Below are positions 7,837 through 13,936 of a stretch of 21,222 nt of DNA, in pieces; position 1 is the first letter of the stretch; each line of letters begins with the position of its first letter. The notes beneath the pieces are model-generated. The model searched no databases. It was not told the DNA's origin and saw nothing but the letters and a program-made list of their open reading frames with translations. The translations under genes were made by a program, and so were the position numbers. Source of the stretch: JBDREW01 sp043819385 (GTDB lineage: Bacteria > Patescibacteriota > Minisyncoccia > Minisyncoccales > GWA2-38-27); the NCBI GenBank assembly GCA_043819385.1, contig JBDREW010000030.1:1-21222 (forward strand), read 5' to 3'.

Positions 7837-8349
7837 TTATTCAGAAAAAGTTTCTTCACAAACTAAATCTTTTAATTTCTTTCTTGATTTTACTTGTGGA
7901 TCATCATAAGGAACCCCTAATGGCATTAAAGCAACTACTTTATATTTATCACCAATATTCAAAATCTCTTTAACTTGTTCTTGAGAAAATGAAGTAATCC
8001 AGCAAGTTCCTAATCCTTCTTCTACTGCTGATAAAGTAATATGGTCAATAGCAATAGCTAAATCAACTGGATAAGACGGCACATCATTAATCATATTAAC
8101 TTTCGGATTCAGTGATACAAAAGCAATCACTATAGGTGCTTCAGCGATAAATCTTTGATTAGATGCATTAGCAAGCGTTTTTACTGTTCCCTTTTCTTTA
8201 ACTATTACAAATTTATACTCTTGAGCATTTTGAGCTGAAGGAGCCATTCTACCTGCATTTAATATATTATTTAATGTTTCATCTGTAATTGGGTCATCCC
8301 TAAAAGAGCGAACACTTCTTCTTTTTTCGATTAATTCGTATATATTCAT
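7837..8349 (-). CDS. Nitroreductase-family FMN-dependent oxidoreductase
   Basis: Probably a cytosolic NAD(P)H-dependent flavoprotein of the nitroreductase superfamily. The N-terminus has the phosphate-binding RRSVRSF motif (10-16). MAPSAQNAQEYKFVIV follows, and the second FMN-contact region is ITLSAVEEGLGTCWITSF. The C-terminal segment KVVALMPLGVPYDDP is also typical. At 170 residues it is one of the short forms of this family, which normally act as homodimers. It follows the HD protein by four bases, and they are probably cotranscribed. The physiological substrate is unknown; the nearby redox genes make a quinone or thiol-linked role possible, but that is inference. Confidence 0.9.
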   Translation of the reverse strand: MNIYELIEKRRSVRSFRDDPITDETLNNILNAGRMAPSAQNAQEYKFVIVKEKGTVKTLANASNQRFIAEAPIVIAFVSLNPKVNMINDVPSYPVDLAIAIDHITLSAVEEGLGTCWITSFSQEQVKEILNIGDKYKVVALMPLGVPYDDPQVKSRKKLKDLVCEETFSE

Positions 8350-8353
8350 ATAT

Positions 8354-9022
8354 TTACAATAATTTAAATTTGTTAATAACTAATCCAAAATCATATCCCA
8401 ATGATTGAGCTGCTTGTCTACAAAAAACCATTCTACCAGTAAAAATTTCAAAATATTCCATTATAGGAACAAAATTAGTATCAATTCGTAAAGTTAAAAT
8501 AATTCTTTTTTTCTTTTTATCTACATCTAATTTACTCATTCTCGTAGCATAATTAACTCTATCATGAATATCAGTTTTTATTTTATCTATTGATTTTGAA
8601 GAAACTCTTGAACGATGAACATCTGATTTATCAGCTAAAACAGAAATAGCAGAAATAGGACTTTCAAAAATTAAATCTTCTTTCTTTTTATCATGGTTAG
8701 AAATGGCCTGCATAATATCTGCCATTTCTTTTGGTTCAAAATCATTACTAAAAACCTGATGAAAAAGTAAAGAACCAAGATAATTATGATAACTTCTGCT
8801 TAAAAAATTAGCCATATCATGACAGAAAGCTGAAATACCTGCTAATTCCTGCTCTTTTTCAGTTAAACCAATATCTTGTGCTATTTTCTTTGCTCTATCA
8901 GACACTAAATTAGCATGTCTAAAACCATGGTCAGTATAAGAAAGATCTAAAAGAGTTTTTTCTGTCTGCTTAATAAATTCTAAAATTTGAGAATTTTCTT
9001 TAACTTGTTTTAAGGTAATCAT
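8354..9022 (-). CDS. HD-domain phosphohydrolase
   Basis: A predicted metal-dependent phosphohydrolase. The HD motif residues are all visible: H36 (GFRH), H68-D69 (CHDM), H110 (SNHDKK) and D131 in ADKSDVHRSRV. This gives the classical H...HD...H/D arrangement. The C-terminal third (about 165-222) is a beta-rich segment (KKKRIILTLRIDTNFVPIMEYFEIF) outside the HD core. The protein is soluble, without a membrane segment. It is the first gene of the run HD, nitroreductase, YbaB, thioredoxin-CcdA. Its ATG directly abuts the second 102-base hairpin element, with a promoter-like sequence just upstream of the stem. Nucleotide, cyclic dinucleotide and (p)ppGpp substrates are all possible. Confidence 0.85.
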   Translation of the reverse strand: MITLKQVKENSQILEFIKQTEKTLLDLSYTDHGFRHANLVSDRAKKIAQDIGLTEKEQELAGISAFCHDMANFLSRSYHNYLGSLLFHQVFSNDFEPKEMADIMQAISNHDKKKEDLIFESPISAISVLADKSDVHRSRVSSKSIDKIKTDIHDRVNYATRMSKLDVDKKKKRIILTLRIDTNFVPIMEYFEIFTGRMVFCRQAAQSLGYDFGLVINKFKLL

Positions 9023-9124
9023 ATTATTGTAAATGATATAAAACTATTTAAGCAAGAATAAGAATATTTTTTAATCTCGGGAAGGCCGTGGGTTTGGCGA
9101 ATTAAAAAATATTCTTATTCTTGC
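9023..9124 (-). repeat. Copy 2 of the 102-nt hairpin element, directly upstream of the HD gene
   Basis: The arms are 9052-9075 and 9101-9124 (24 perfect pairs) and the loop is 9076-9100. The 29-base flank runs up to the start codon. Relative to copy 1, the five arm positions that differ are all still paired: four are full base-pair exchanges and one is G-U to A-U. The flank agrees at 23 of 29 bases, all differences being transitions. A promoter-like sequence (9126-9155) places the RNA start within the first bases of the stem. Confidence 0.85.
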
Positions 9125-9125
9125 T

Positions 9126-9155
9126 TTTATATTGAATATTAAAAACTTATATCAA
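9126..9155 (-). promoter_or_regulatory. Probable promoter for the HD-led operon
   Basis: On the minus strand, TTGATA (9150-9155) and TATAAA (9126-9131) are 18 bases apart. Transcription starting about seven bases beyond the -10 box would begin at the foot of the hairpin element, so the hairpin would form the 5' end of the mRNA. Confidence 0.5.
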
Positions 9156-9201
9156 TTATATTATTATCTTAACATTTTTTAATCTTAAAAAACAAGTCCC
9201 T

Positions 9202-9227
9202 AAAATCCCGTTTTAAAACGGGATTTT
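9202..9227 (-). terminator. Intrinsic terminator after the desulfoferrodoxin gene
   Basis: A 26-base perfect palindrome (AAAATCCCGTTTT and its complement) lies 20 bases after the stop. The T run on the minus strand is short (ATTTTAGGG), so termination may be partial. Confidence 0.65.
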
Positions 9228-9246
9228 AATTGAAAATTATAGAAAA

Positions 9247-9621
9247 TTATAATTTCCATAATCCATGAACATTACAATAAGCTCTTACTTGAATATCTTC
9301 TGCTTTTGCTTCAAATTCAGCCTCTGGTTCATCTCCTGGATTTAAAAATTCCTTACAAACCTTATTATTTGAAATTATTTCTATCCATTCTATATAATGG
9401 CTACTTTCCATTGGATGAGAAACTGAACCAACTTTCACTTTTATTCCTTTTTCTATTTTTTCTACAACTGGAACATGTTTTTCCATACCCTTGTCTTCAA
9501 TCTTTTCTTTAAATAATTCCATTGGTTGTCCACAACAAACAAGTTCACCTTCTCCAGAATGCAAAACCTCTACAATATTTCCACAAACATTACATCTATA
9601 AATTTGTTTTTGTTGTGTCAT
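9247..9621 (-). CDS. dfx: Desulfoferrodoxin (superoxide reductase, two-iron type)
   Basis: A cytosolic enzyme that reduces superoxide to hydrogen peroxide without making oxygen, the usual defence of anaerobes. Both iron sites are intact. The N-terminal desulforedoxin FeCys4 centre has C10, C13, C29 and C30. The catalytic Fe(His4Cys) centre has H49, H69, H75, C116 and H119, with E47 and K48 just before H49. These are the same positions as in the well-studied Desulfoarculus baarsii enzyme. The length of 124 residues is typical. The gene begins three bases after a Cys-rich microprotein gene and should be cotranscribed with it. It is the catalytic core of the redox cluster that runs back to the Fur/PerR-like regulator. 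Confidence 0.96.
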   Translation of the reverse strand: MTQQKQIYRCNVCGNIVEVLHSGEGELVCCGQPMELFKEKIEDKGMEKHVPVVEKIEKGIKVKVGSVSHPMESSHYIEWIEIISNNKVCKEFLNPGDEPEAEFEAKAEDIQVRAYCNVHGLWKL

Positions 9622-9624
9622 ATT

Positions 9625-9774
9625 TTATTTTCCTTCATTATCTTCTAAAGTTTCAGAAGGAGTTGTTTCTTTTGTATTAGGAACGCATTTACATTCTTCA
9701 CAGGTCTCACCACAATCAGTACAAACTTCACCCTTACATTTTTCCATCATATTACATCCACAAGTTTCACACAT
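9625..9774 (-). CDS. Cys-rich microprotein, 49 residues, upstream of desulfoferrodoxin
   Basis: I read this small gene directly from the sequence. It starts ATG at 9774 (MCETCGCNMMEKC) and stops with TAA at 9625-9627, three bases before the dfx start. It has nine cysteines in the first 30 residues (2, 5, 7, 13, 18, 21, 25, 28, 30), arranged as CxxCxC and repeated CxxC-type pairs, then an acidic, Thr-rich tail without cysteine. Such spacing could bind zinc, iron or an iron-sulfur centre. The tight linkage to dfx suggests an electron donor or metal carrier for it. That is inference, since I do not recognise a named family. A GTCG-TATAA motif lies about 32 bases upstream. Confidence 0.75.
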   Translation of the reverse strand: MCETCGCNMMEKCKGEVCTDCGETCEECKCVPNTKETTPSETLEDNEGK

Positions 9775-9805
9775 ATTTTTATTATCATTTAAAAATTACT
9801 TATAA

Positions 9806-9809
9806 CGAC
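9806..9809 (-). promoter_or_regulatory. GTCG-TATAA motif upstream of the Cys-rich gene
   Basis: The minus strand reads AAAAGTCGTTATAAGTAA, with TATAAG as a candidate -10 box, about 30 bases before the start. The same GTCG plus TATAA-like pattern occurs at 10165-10168, 14327-14330 and 17459-17462, always pointing towards the next minus-strand gene. Confidence 0.3.
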
Positions 9810-9813
9810 TTTT

Positions 9814-9849
9814 ACTCAGTACCATTTTCTTCAAAAAATGGTACTGAGT
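9814..9849. repeat. Long perfect hairpin directly after the ferritin-like gene
   Basis: A 15-base-pair perfect stem ACTCAGTACCATTTT/AAAATGGTACTGAGT with a six-base loop starts three bases after the ferritin-like stop codon. On the minus strand it is followed by AAAAGTCG and not by T, so it is a poor intrinsic terminator in that direction. It may stabilise the upstream mRNA or attenuate read-through into the Cys-rich and dfx genes. Confidence 0.7.
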
Positions 9850-9852
9850 TTA

Positions 9853-10131
9853 TTAATTTAACTCTTCAACTTCTTTTTTACCTTCTTCTAATTCTTGAAC
9901 TTGCTCTTGATCTAATTCTAACAAAAGAGCTTGAAATTCACCAATATGAGTTTTTTCCTCTTTAGCAATATCCAAAAGAACACTTTTAATTTTTTGATTT
10001 TCAGTTCTTACTGCTAATTGTTCATAAAGAGAAACAGCATCTAATTCAGCAATCATTCCCACTCTTAATATCTCTTTATCTATATCTTCTTTTTTAACTT
10101 TTTCTAAATTTAATGGTATTTGAGATAACAT
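9853..10131 (-). CDS. Encapsulated-ferritin-like (EncFtn-type) iron protein
   Basis: A small ferritin-like protein that probably oxidises and handles iron. Its 92 residues form two helices with one half di-iron site each, so the active site forms between two subunits. The pattern E29 (IAELDAV), E59 and H62 (KEEKTHIGEF) has the same spacing as E32, E62 and H65 of Rhodospirillum rubrum EncFtn. The tail is acidic (LEEGKKEVEELN). It lacks an obvious encapsulin cargo peptide, and there is no encapsulin shell gene in the window. A rubrerythrin fragment is the main alternative. It sits between the Fur/PerR end of the cluster and dfx. A GTCG-TATAA motif lies about 34 bases upstream. Confidence 0.8.
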   Translation of the reverse strand: MLSQIPLNLEKVKKEDIDKEILRVGMIAELDAVSLYEQLAVRTENQKIKSVLLDIAKEEKTHIGEFQALLLELDQEQVQELEEGKKEVEELN

Positions 10132-10164
10132 AAATTATATACTTATATTTATATTTATAATACA

Positions 10165-10168
10165 CGAC
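10165..10168 (-). promoter_or_regulatory. GTCG-TATAA motif upstream of the ferritin-like gene
   Basis: The minus strand reads AAAAGTCGTGTATTATAAAT about 34 bases before the start, sharing AAAAGTCGT with the site before the Cys-rich gene. The following A/T stretch could hold a -10 box or a regulator site. Confidence 0.3.
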
Positions 10169-10236
10169 TTTTATTTTTAATAAATTGAATATTAATTGAT
10201 TAAAATCAATTTATATCCAACCGAAATAAATAATTA

Positions 10237-10416
10237 TTAATGATGTTTTCTTTTCTCACACAACCTACAAGAAGGACAATGATTATTAAGATGTCGCCTT
10301 ATTCCATCTTCTTTTTCTTTTTCAAAATTCAAAGTTGAAAGCCAAACAAGAAAATTACTTTTACATAAATTGCAATCATTCTTAATTTTTTTTATTGTTC
10401 CTTTATTATAATGCAT
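10237..10416 (-). CDS. Small Cys-pair protein, 59 residues, zinc-ribbon-like
   Basis: I read this small gene from the sequence: ATG at 10416 (MHYNKGTIKKIKNDCNLC) and TAA at 10237-10239. It has two Cys pairs, C15-x2-C18 near the start and C50-x2-C53 near the end, with a further Cys at 56. About 30 charged residues lie between them and the ends are His/Lys-rich. A four-Cys zinc site is likely. I do not recognise the family. It has no SD and lies 49 bases after the NrdD-like gene, so it may be the last gene of that transcript. The length and coding character make it plausible but not certain. Confidence 0.55.
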   Translation of the reverse strand: MHYNKGTIKKIKNDCNLCKSNFLVWLSTLNFEKEKEDGIRRHLNNHCPSCRLCEKRKHH

Positions 10417-10465
10417 AATTAATTTGAGTTTGTTTTTACGGATTCTATATAAATAGATAATTAAA

Positions 10466-10759
10466 TTATCTGTTTAATACAAACTCTTTTCTTTCCTTAA
10501 ATTCCTGTTTTTTACCTATATGCCACTGCTTTACGGGCCTTATATACCCAACAATTCTTGAATATACCTCACATTTTCTAAAATTCTTTAAAGATGAATC
10601 TTTTTTAAAGCAATTTTTACACTTAAATACACTTATTATTTTATTATTATCATTATAATTAAGCAAAACTCCATTTTTAATTTCTTTTTGATCAATTTCA
10701 ATCTTTTTATTACAGTCGCAACAGAAATTATTATTCTTCACAACATTTACATTTTCCAT
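10466..10759 (-). CDS. Stand-alone NrdD-like C-terminal module (zinc site plus glycyl-radical region)
   Basis: The last 35 residues (CEVYSRIVGYIRP followed by VKQWHIGKKQEFKERKEF) closely resemble the C-terminus of class III anaerobic ribonucleotide reductase NrdD. There a conserved glycine, here the candidate G71 in RIVGYI, carries the radical. Cysteines C13/C14/C16, C47/C50 and C63 look like the preceding zinc-binding region. The protein has only 97 residues, so the 600-residue catalytic barrel is absent. It is not a simple 5' truncation, because it has its own start overlapping the end of the regulator gene by 29 bases. By analogy with GrcA/YfiD it might repair or supply a glycyl-radical domain. 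That is inference; a zinc-ribbon protein with lost radical function is the alternative. Confidence 0.65.
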   Translation of the reverse strand: MENVNVVKNNNFCCDCNKKIEIDQKEIKNGVLLNYNDNNKIISVFKCKNCFKKDSSLKNFRKCEVYSRIVGYIRPVKQWHIGKKQEFKERKEFVLNR

Positions 10760-11135
10760 AAAAACAAATTTTATAATTTTTAATTTTACCGACCTTTAAT
10801 TTTTTATTATTTAAAATCTTACATTTTCCACAAATATCAAATATATCAAATATTTTATTACAACTTTGACAGATAAAATGAGCATGAGACGAAATATCTC
10901 CATCAAAACAACTAATACCCTTAACTGAAATTACTTGAACTTTATTTTTTTTTCTAAAATCTTTTAAAATTCTATAAACCGTTGCTTGACTTATTCTTGG
11001 TAATTTTTTTCTTACATCTAAATAAACTTTTTCAGCACAAGGATGATTTTTATTTTTTTTTAAATAATCAAGAATAACTTGTTTTTGAGATGTTATTCTT
11101 TCTCTCTTCTCAATATCATCTTTTTTCTTTTCCAT
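10731..11135 (-). CDS. Fur/PerR-family metal-dependent repressor
   Basis: A DNA-binding regulator of the Fur superfamily. The N-terminal winged helix covers about 10-75, with the recognition helix region RISQATVYRILKDF. The hinge and regulatory site follow: D78, D80, H84 and H86 (FDGDISSHAHF). C89-x2-C92 is the first structural zinc pair. The C-terminus carries C102/C105 and a cluster C124, C129, C131, C132, more cysteines than usual. The SHAH segment and the absence of an obvious extra His cluster favour a PerR-like (peroxide-sensing) over an iron-sensing role; this is a judgement from motifs. It heads the cluster of NrdD-like, ferritin-like and superoxide reductase genes and probably controls some of them. 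A Fur-like box lies just upstream. Confidence 0.88.
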   Translation of the reverse strand: MEKKKDDIEKRERITSQKQVILDYLKKNKNHPCAEKVYLDVRKKLPRISQATVYRILKDFRKKNKVQVISVKGISCFDGDISSHAHFICQSCNKIFDIFDICGKCKILNNKKLKVGKIKNYKICFYGKCKCCEE

Positions 11136-11155
11136 ATTATTACTATATATTTAAT

Positions 11156-11170
11156 TGATAATCATTCCTA
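11156..11170. promoter_or_regulatory. Possible Fur/PerR box upstream of the regulator gene
   Basis: TGATAATCATTCCTA matches the 7-1-7 Fur-type consensus TGATAATnATTATCA at 11 of 14 positions, with the left half perfect. It lies about 20-35 bases before the start, a position that suits autoregulation. In such A+T-rich DNA a chance match cannot be excluded. Confidence 0.35.
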
Positions 11171-11188
11171 ATTACATTTTATTACTAA

Positions 11189-11212
11189 CAAAAAAGCCTG
11201 TCAATAACAGAC
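11189..11212 (-). terminator. Intrinsic terminator after the phosphatidyltransferase gene
   Basis: The minus strand forms a six-pair stem GTCTGT/ACAGGC (one G-U) with loop TATTG, followed by TTTTTT, about 30 bases after the stop at 11242. Confidence 0.65.
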
Positions 11213-11241
11213 CTGTGGAAAACTCTAATTTATAATTAAAA

Positions 11242-11835
11242 CTAATCTTTTTCTACTTTTTTCTTAATCACTAAGTTTTTCATATCATTAATATAATAAA
11301 TAGAAGCAATTAAACCTAAAATACCAGTAATAACAGCAAGATATAATGAAAAACTAAAAAAAGAATAAAAAACACCCAAAAGAACTGCTGGAAAAGCAAT
11401 ACTTTGGGCAAAAGTAGTAGCTTTGCCAATATTCCTTACTTTAGGAATACCTCCTCCTAAGGCCATTGCAATTAAAGCGACTGGAATAGTTAATATCTCC
11501 CTAATAAGTATAACGATAAATTGAAAATAATGAATATCAGTTAAAATTCCAAGTATACTAAATTTTATTATAAAAGCGAGGCCAGCACCAACAATCAACA
11601 TTCTATCTGCTATTATATCAAATTTTCTTCCAAATTCAGTTTGAAGATTAAATTTTCTAGCTACAAATCCATCAAAAAAATCAGTTGACATTCCTATTAC
11701 AAAAACAATAACAACATAAATAATGCTAAAATCTGCAAAAATAAGATAAGTTACGATAATAGCAGATATCACCCTTAAAAAAGTTAATAAATTAGGCACA
11801 TTCCATATATTTTCTTTTTCTTGATTTTTAGACAT
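11242..11835 (-). CDS. pgsA: CDP-alcohol phosphatidyltransferase, probably phosphatidylglycerophosphate synthase
   Basis: Membrane enzyme that transfers a phosphatidyl group from CDP-diacylglycerol to an alcohol; with glycerol 3-phosphate this is the first step to phosphatidylglycerol. The family signature is intact: D52-x2-D55-G56-x2-A59-R60-x8-G69-x3-D73-x3-D77. The N-terminus NVPNLLTFLRVISAI is typical of PgsA, which favours that substrate over inositol or serine. About six membrane helices fit in 197 residues, the usual size. The gene starts eight bases after the SIMPL-domain gene and is probably cotranscribed with it. The exact alcohol acceptor is inferred. Confidence 0.85.
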   Translation of the reverse strand: MSKNQEKENIWNVPNLLTFLRVISAIIVTYLIFADFSIIYVVIVFVIGMSTDFFDGFVARKFNLQTEFGRKFDIIADRMLIVGAGLAFIIKFSILGILTDIHYFQFIVILIREILTIPVALIAMALGGGIPKVRNIGKATTFAQSIAFPAVLLGVFYSFFSFSLYLAVITGILGLIASIYYINDMKNLVIKKKVEKD

Positions 11836-11843
11836 AAAATATT

Positions 11844-12668
11844 CTAACGAGTTTCAAAAGTAAGAGATACATTAACAATTATTTTATTTTCTCCTGTTTC
11901 TATTTCTGGAGCTACTAAAACTTCAGCTTCTCCTATCATAACTCCACCACCTTTTCCATATCCATAATCATCATACGGGACATAGCCATTTTCTGAAAAA
12001 TCTATAATTTTACCTAATTTAAAATCTAATTGAACTGCTAATTCTTTTGCTCTTTCTTTTGCTTTTTCAATTGCTTGATCCCTTGCTTGTTTTTTAAGCT
12101 CCTCTTCATTATCAATTGTGAAATATAAGTTTCCCACATCATTAGCTCCAGCACTTGTTGCTCCTTCAATAATGCTTCCTATTTTTTCTAAATCCCTTAT
12201 TTTAACTTCAATTTGCTGAGTTATCTCATATCCTACAAGTGTTCTTTCTCCTGAAGGATAAAAAGAAATTTCTGTTAAATCGCTTGACTGTCTATATTCA
12301 TAACGAGGATAAATATTAAAATAAATTGTTTTTATATCTTTTTCTTCAACGCCTTGATTTTTAACAAAATCAATTACGTTATTCATTATTTTTGTATTTT
12401 CAATTGTTGCTTCTCCTATTGTTTTCTTTTCAGTAATTACTGATAAATTTATTGTAGCTAAATCAGATCTTGCTGAAATTTCTCCTTTTCCTTCAACCAC
12501 AATATAATTCTGACTCATATATCTTGTTTCTTTTATCTTTTTCTGAATACTAAAAAATGTTGAAACAGTTAAAACAACAAAAAATATACTAATAATTATA
12601 ATAAAAACACTTATTAATTTTTTCTTACTTTTACAACATTGATGAAAATTTTGATTTTGATTTTCCAT
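11844..12668 (-). CDS. SIMPL-domain (DUF541) membrane-anchored protein
   Basis: A protein with an N-terminal membrane anchor (about 18-42) and an extracytoplasmic SIMPL (DUF541) domain (about 53-270). Visible family features are YIVVEGKGEISARSDLATI near the start of the domain, NIYPRYEY, GYEITQQIEVKIRDL and a helix rich in AxEKAKERAKELA before the last strands. The length of 274 residues is normal. The N-terminus has an unusual CC pair (residues 11-12) before the anchor. The function of the family is not settled; members have been linked to oxidative stress and to signalling partners. A long A+T spacer separates it from the MscS gene upstream. Confidence 0.85.
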   Translation of the reverse strand: MENQNQNFHQCCKSKKKLISVFIIIISIFFVVLTVSTFFSIQKKIKETRYMSQNYIVVEGKGEISARSDLATINLSVITEKKTIGEATIENTKIMNNVIDFVKNQGVEEKDIKTIYFNIYPRYEYRQSSDLTEISFYPSGERTLVGYEITQQIEVKIRDLEKIGSIIEGATSAGANDVGNLYFTIDNEEELKKQARDQAIEKAKERAKELAVQLDFKLGKIIDFSENGYVPYDDYGYGKGGGVMIGEAEVLVAPEIETGENKIIVNVSLTFETR

Positions 12669-12747
12669 AATATTTTTTTAAATTATTTAATAATGAAATA
12701 ACTAATTTAATTTTACCATTTATATTTTAAAAAAGAAATACAATTAT

Positions 12748-13821
12748 TTAATTTGATTTATTAAGATAAAGAGTTTGAGTGGGATAAGCCATATCAATTC
12801 CTTCATTCTCAAATCTTTCTTTAATAGTGAAATTTATTTCTTGTTGAGTATTCATATAATCAACATATTCTTTACTATTAATATAATAAATTACTTCAAA
12901 ATTTAAACTTGAATCCCCAAATTCTTTAAAGTGAACTCTATCTAATTCTGCTAATCGCTCTCCAGCCACAATTTCCCTTATAATCTTTGGGATTTTTCTA
13001 AGTTTTTCTGTTGAAATTTCATAAATAACACCAAAATTAAAAACAATTCTTCTTTTTTCCATTTTTTTGAAATTTCTAATTCTTTTTTGAGTTAATTCTT
13101 TATTAGACATAACAAGCTCTTCTCCTTGAAGCGTCTGAATACGAGTAGATTTTATTCCAATTTTTTTGACTATTCCATTATCCTCTCCAATCACAATATA
13201 ATCCCCTATTTTAAAAGGCCTGTCAAAATAAATAGAAAAAGAAGAAAATATATCTTCTAAAATACTTTGTAAGGCAAACGCAATTGCTAATCCACCAATT
13301 CCCAATCCAGCAATCAAAGTATTTACATTATATCCAAAATTTTGAAGAAGAATAATTATTGCTCCTACCCATAAAAATCCTTTTATAACTTTACTTAAAA
13401 TATCAAGAATATGAGGATCCATTCCCTTACCTTCACTTTGCTCCATTTTCTGACTTACTCTATTAATCCCATAGTCAATAATTTTCTGAATTGCCTTTAT
13501 AATATAATAAGCAAGAACAATAAAAAAAACACCCGAAACAATCTTTTCTATTATTTCTAATAAATCTATAAATTGAAATGAAATATATAAAGAAAGAAAA
13601 ATATAAAAAGGCAAACCGATTGAATCAATAATTTTAATTAATAAATCATCAAAATCTGTTTTAGTTCTATAAGCAAGATTTTTTATTCTTTTAACAACTA
13701 TATTTTTAAATATTTTTAAGATAAATATAATTAATACAAAAATCCCAAGAACTATTAAATAATCCTTGATTATATTTCCCATAAAACTATATGTTAAAAT
13801 TTTACTAAAATCAAAATTCAT
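12748..13821 (-). CDS. MscS-family mechanosensitive channel
   Basis: Inner-membrane channel that opens under membrane tension to protect against hypo-osmotic shock. There are four hydrophobic segments near 20-37, 66-88, 95-112 and 143-162. The pore helix TM3 follows, with the Gly/Ala pattern IAGLGIGGLAIAFALQ (170-185). The beta domain holds the signature RPFKIGDYIVI (201-211), and an alpha/beta C-terminal domain completes it. The 357 residues include one or two more N-terminal helices than E. coli MscS (286 residues), as is common in bacterial paralogues. The start codon is followed by an amphipathic stretch. No clear SD is seen. It may be a single-gene unit, as the spacers on both sides are over 70 bases. 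Confidence 0.92.
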   Translation of the reverse strand: MNFDFSKILTYSFMGNIIKDYLIVLGIFVLIIFILKIFKNIVVKRIKNLAYRTKTDFDDLLIKIIDSIGLPFYIFLSLYISFQFIDLLEIIEKIVSGVFFIVLAYYIIKAIQKIIDYGINRVSQKMEQSEGKGMDPHILDILSKVIKGFLWVGAIIILLQNFGYNVNTLIAGLGIGGLAIAFALQSILEDIFSSFSIYFDRPFKIGDYIVIGEDNGIVKKIGIKSTRIQTLQGEELVMSNKELTQKRIRNFKKMEKRRIVFNFGVIYEISTEKLRKIPKIIREIVAGERLAELDRVHFKEFGDSSLNFEVIYYINSKEYVDYMNTQQEINFTIKERFENEGIDMAYPTQTLYLNKSN

Positions 13822-13846
13822 ATTATTTACATACTAACACAATTTT

Positions 13847-13887
13847 AAAATAGTAAAAGACCTCTTTAAAAGGTCTTTTACTATTTT
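13847..13887. terminator. Strong hairpin terminator after the RRM gene
   Basis: A 17-base-pair stem (arms 13847-13863 and 13871-13887) with a seven-base loop lies about 50 bases after the RRM gene stop. Arm ends of A and T make it usable in both directions. Confidence 0.8.
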
Positions 13888-13936
13888 AAATAAAGAATCA
13901 ATAGATATTCTTAATCAAGTACTAAATATTACAGAA

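Noticed and set aside
6236..9124. Reading the two hairpins as an ordinary MITE pair
   Set aside because: In a recent MITE the arm ends are conserved because a transposase binds them, and the middle drifts. Here the loop is conserved and the arms change in a compensated way. No target duplication is visible.
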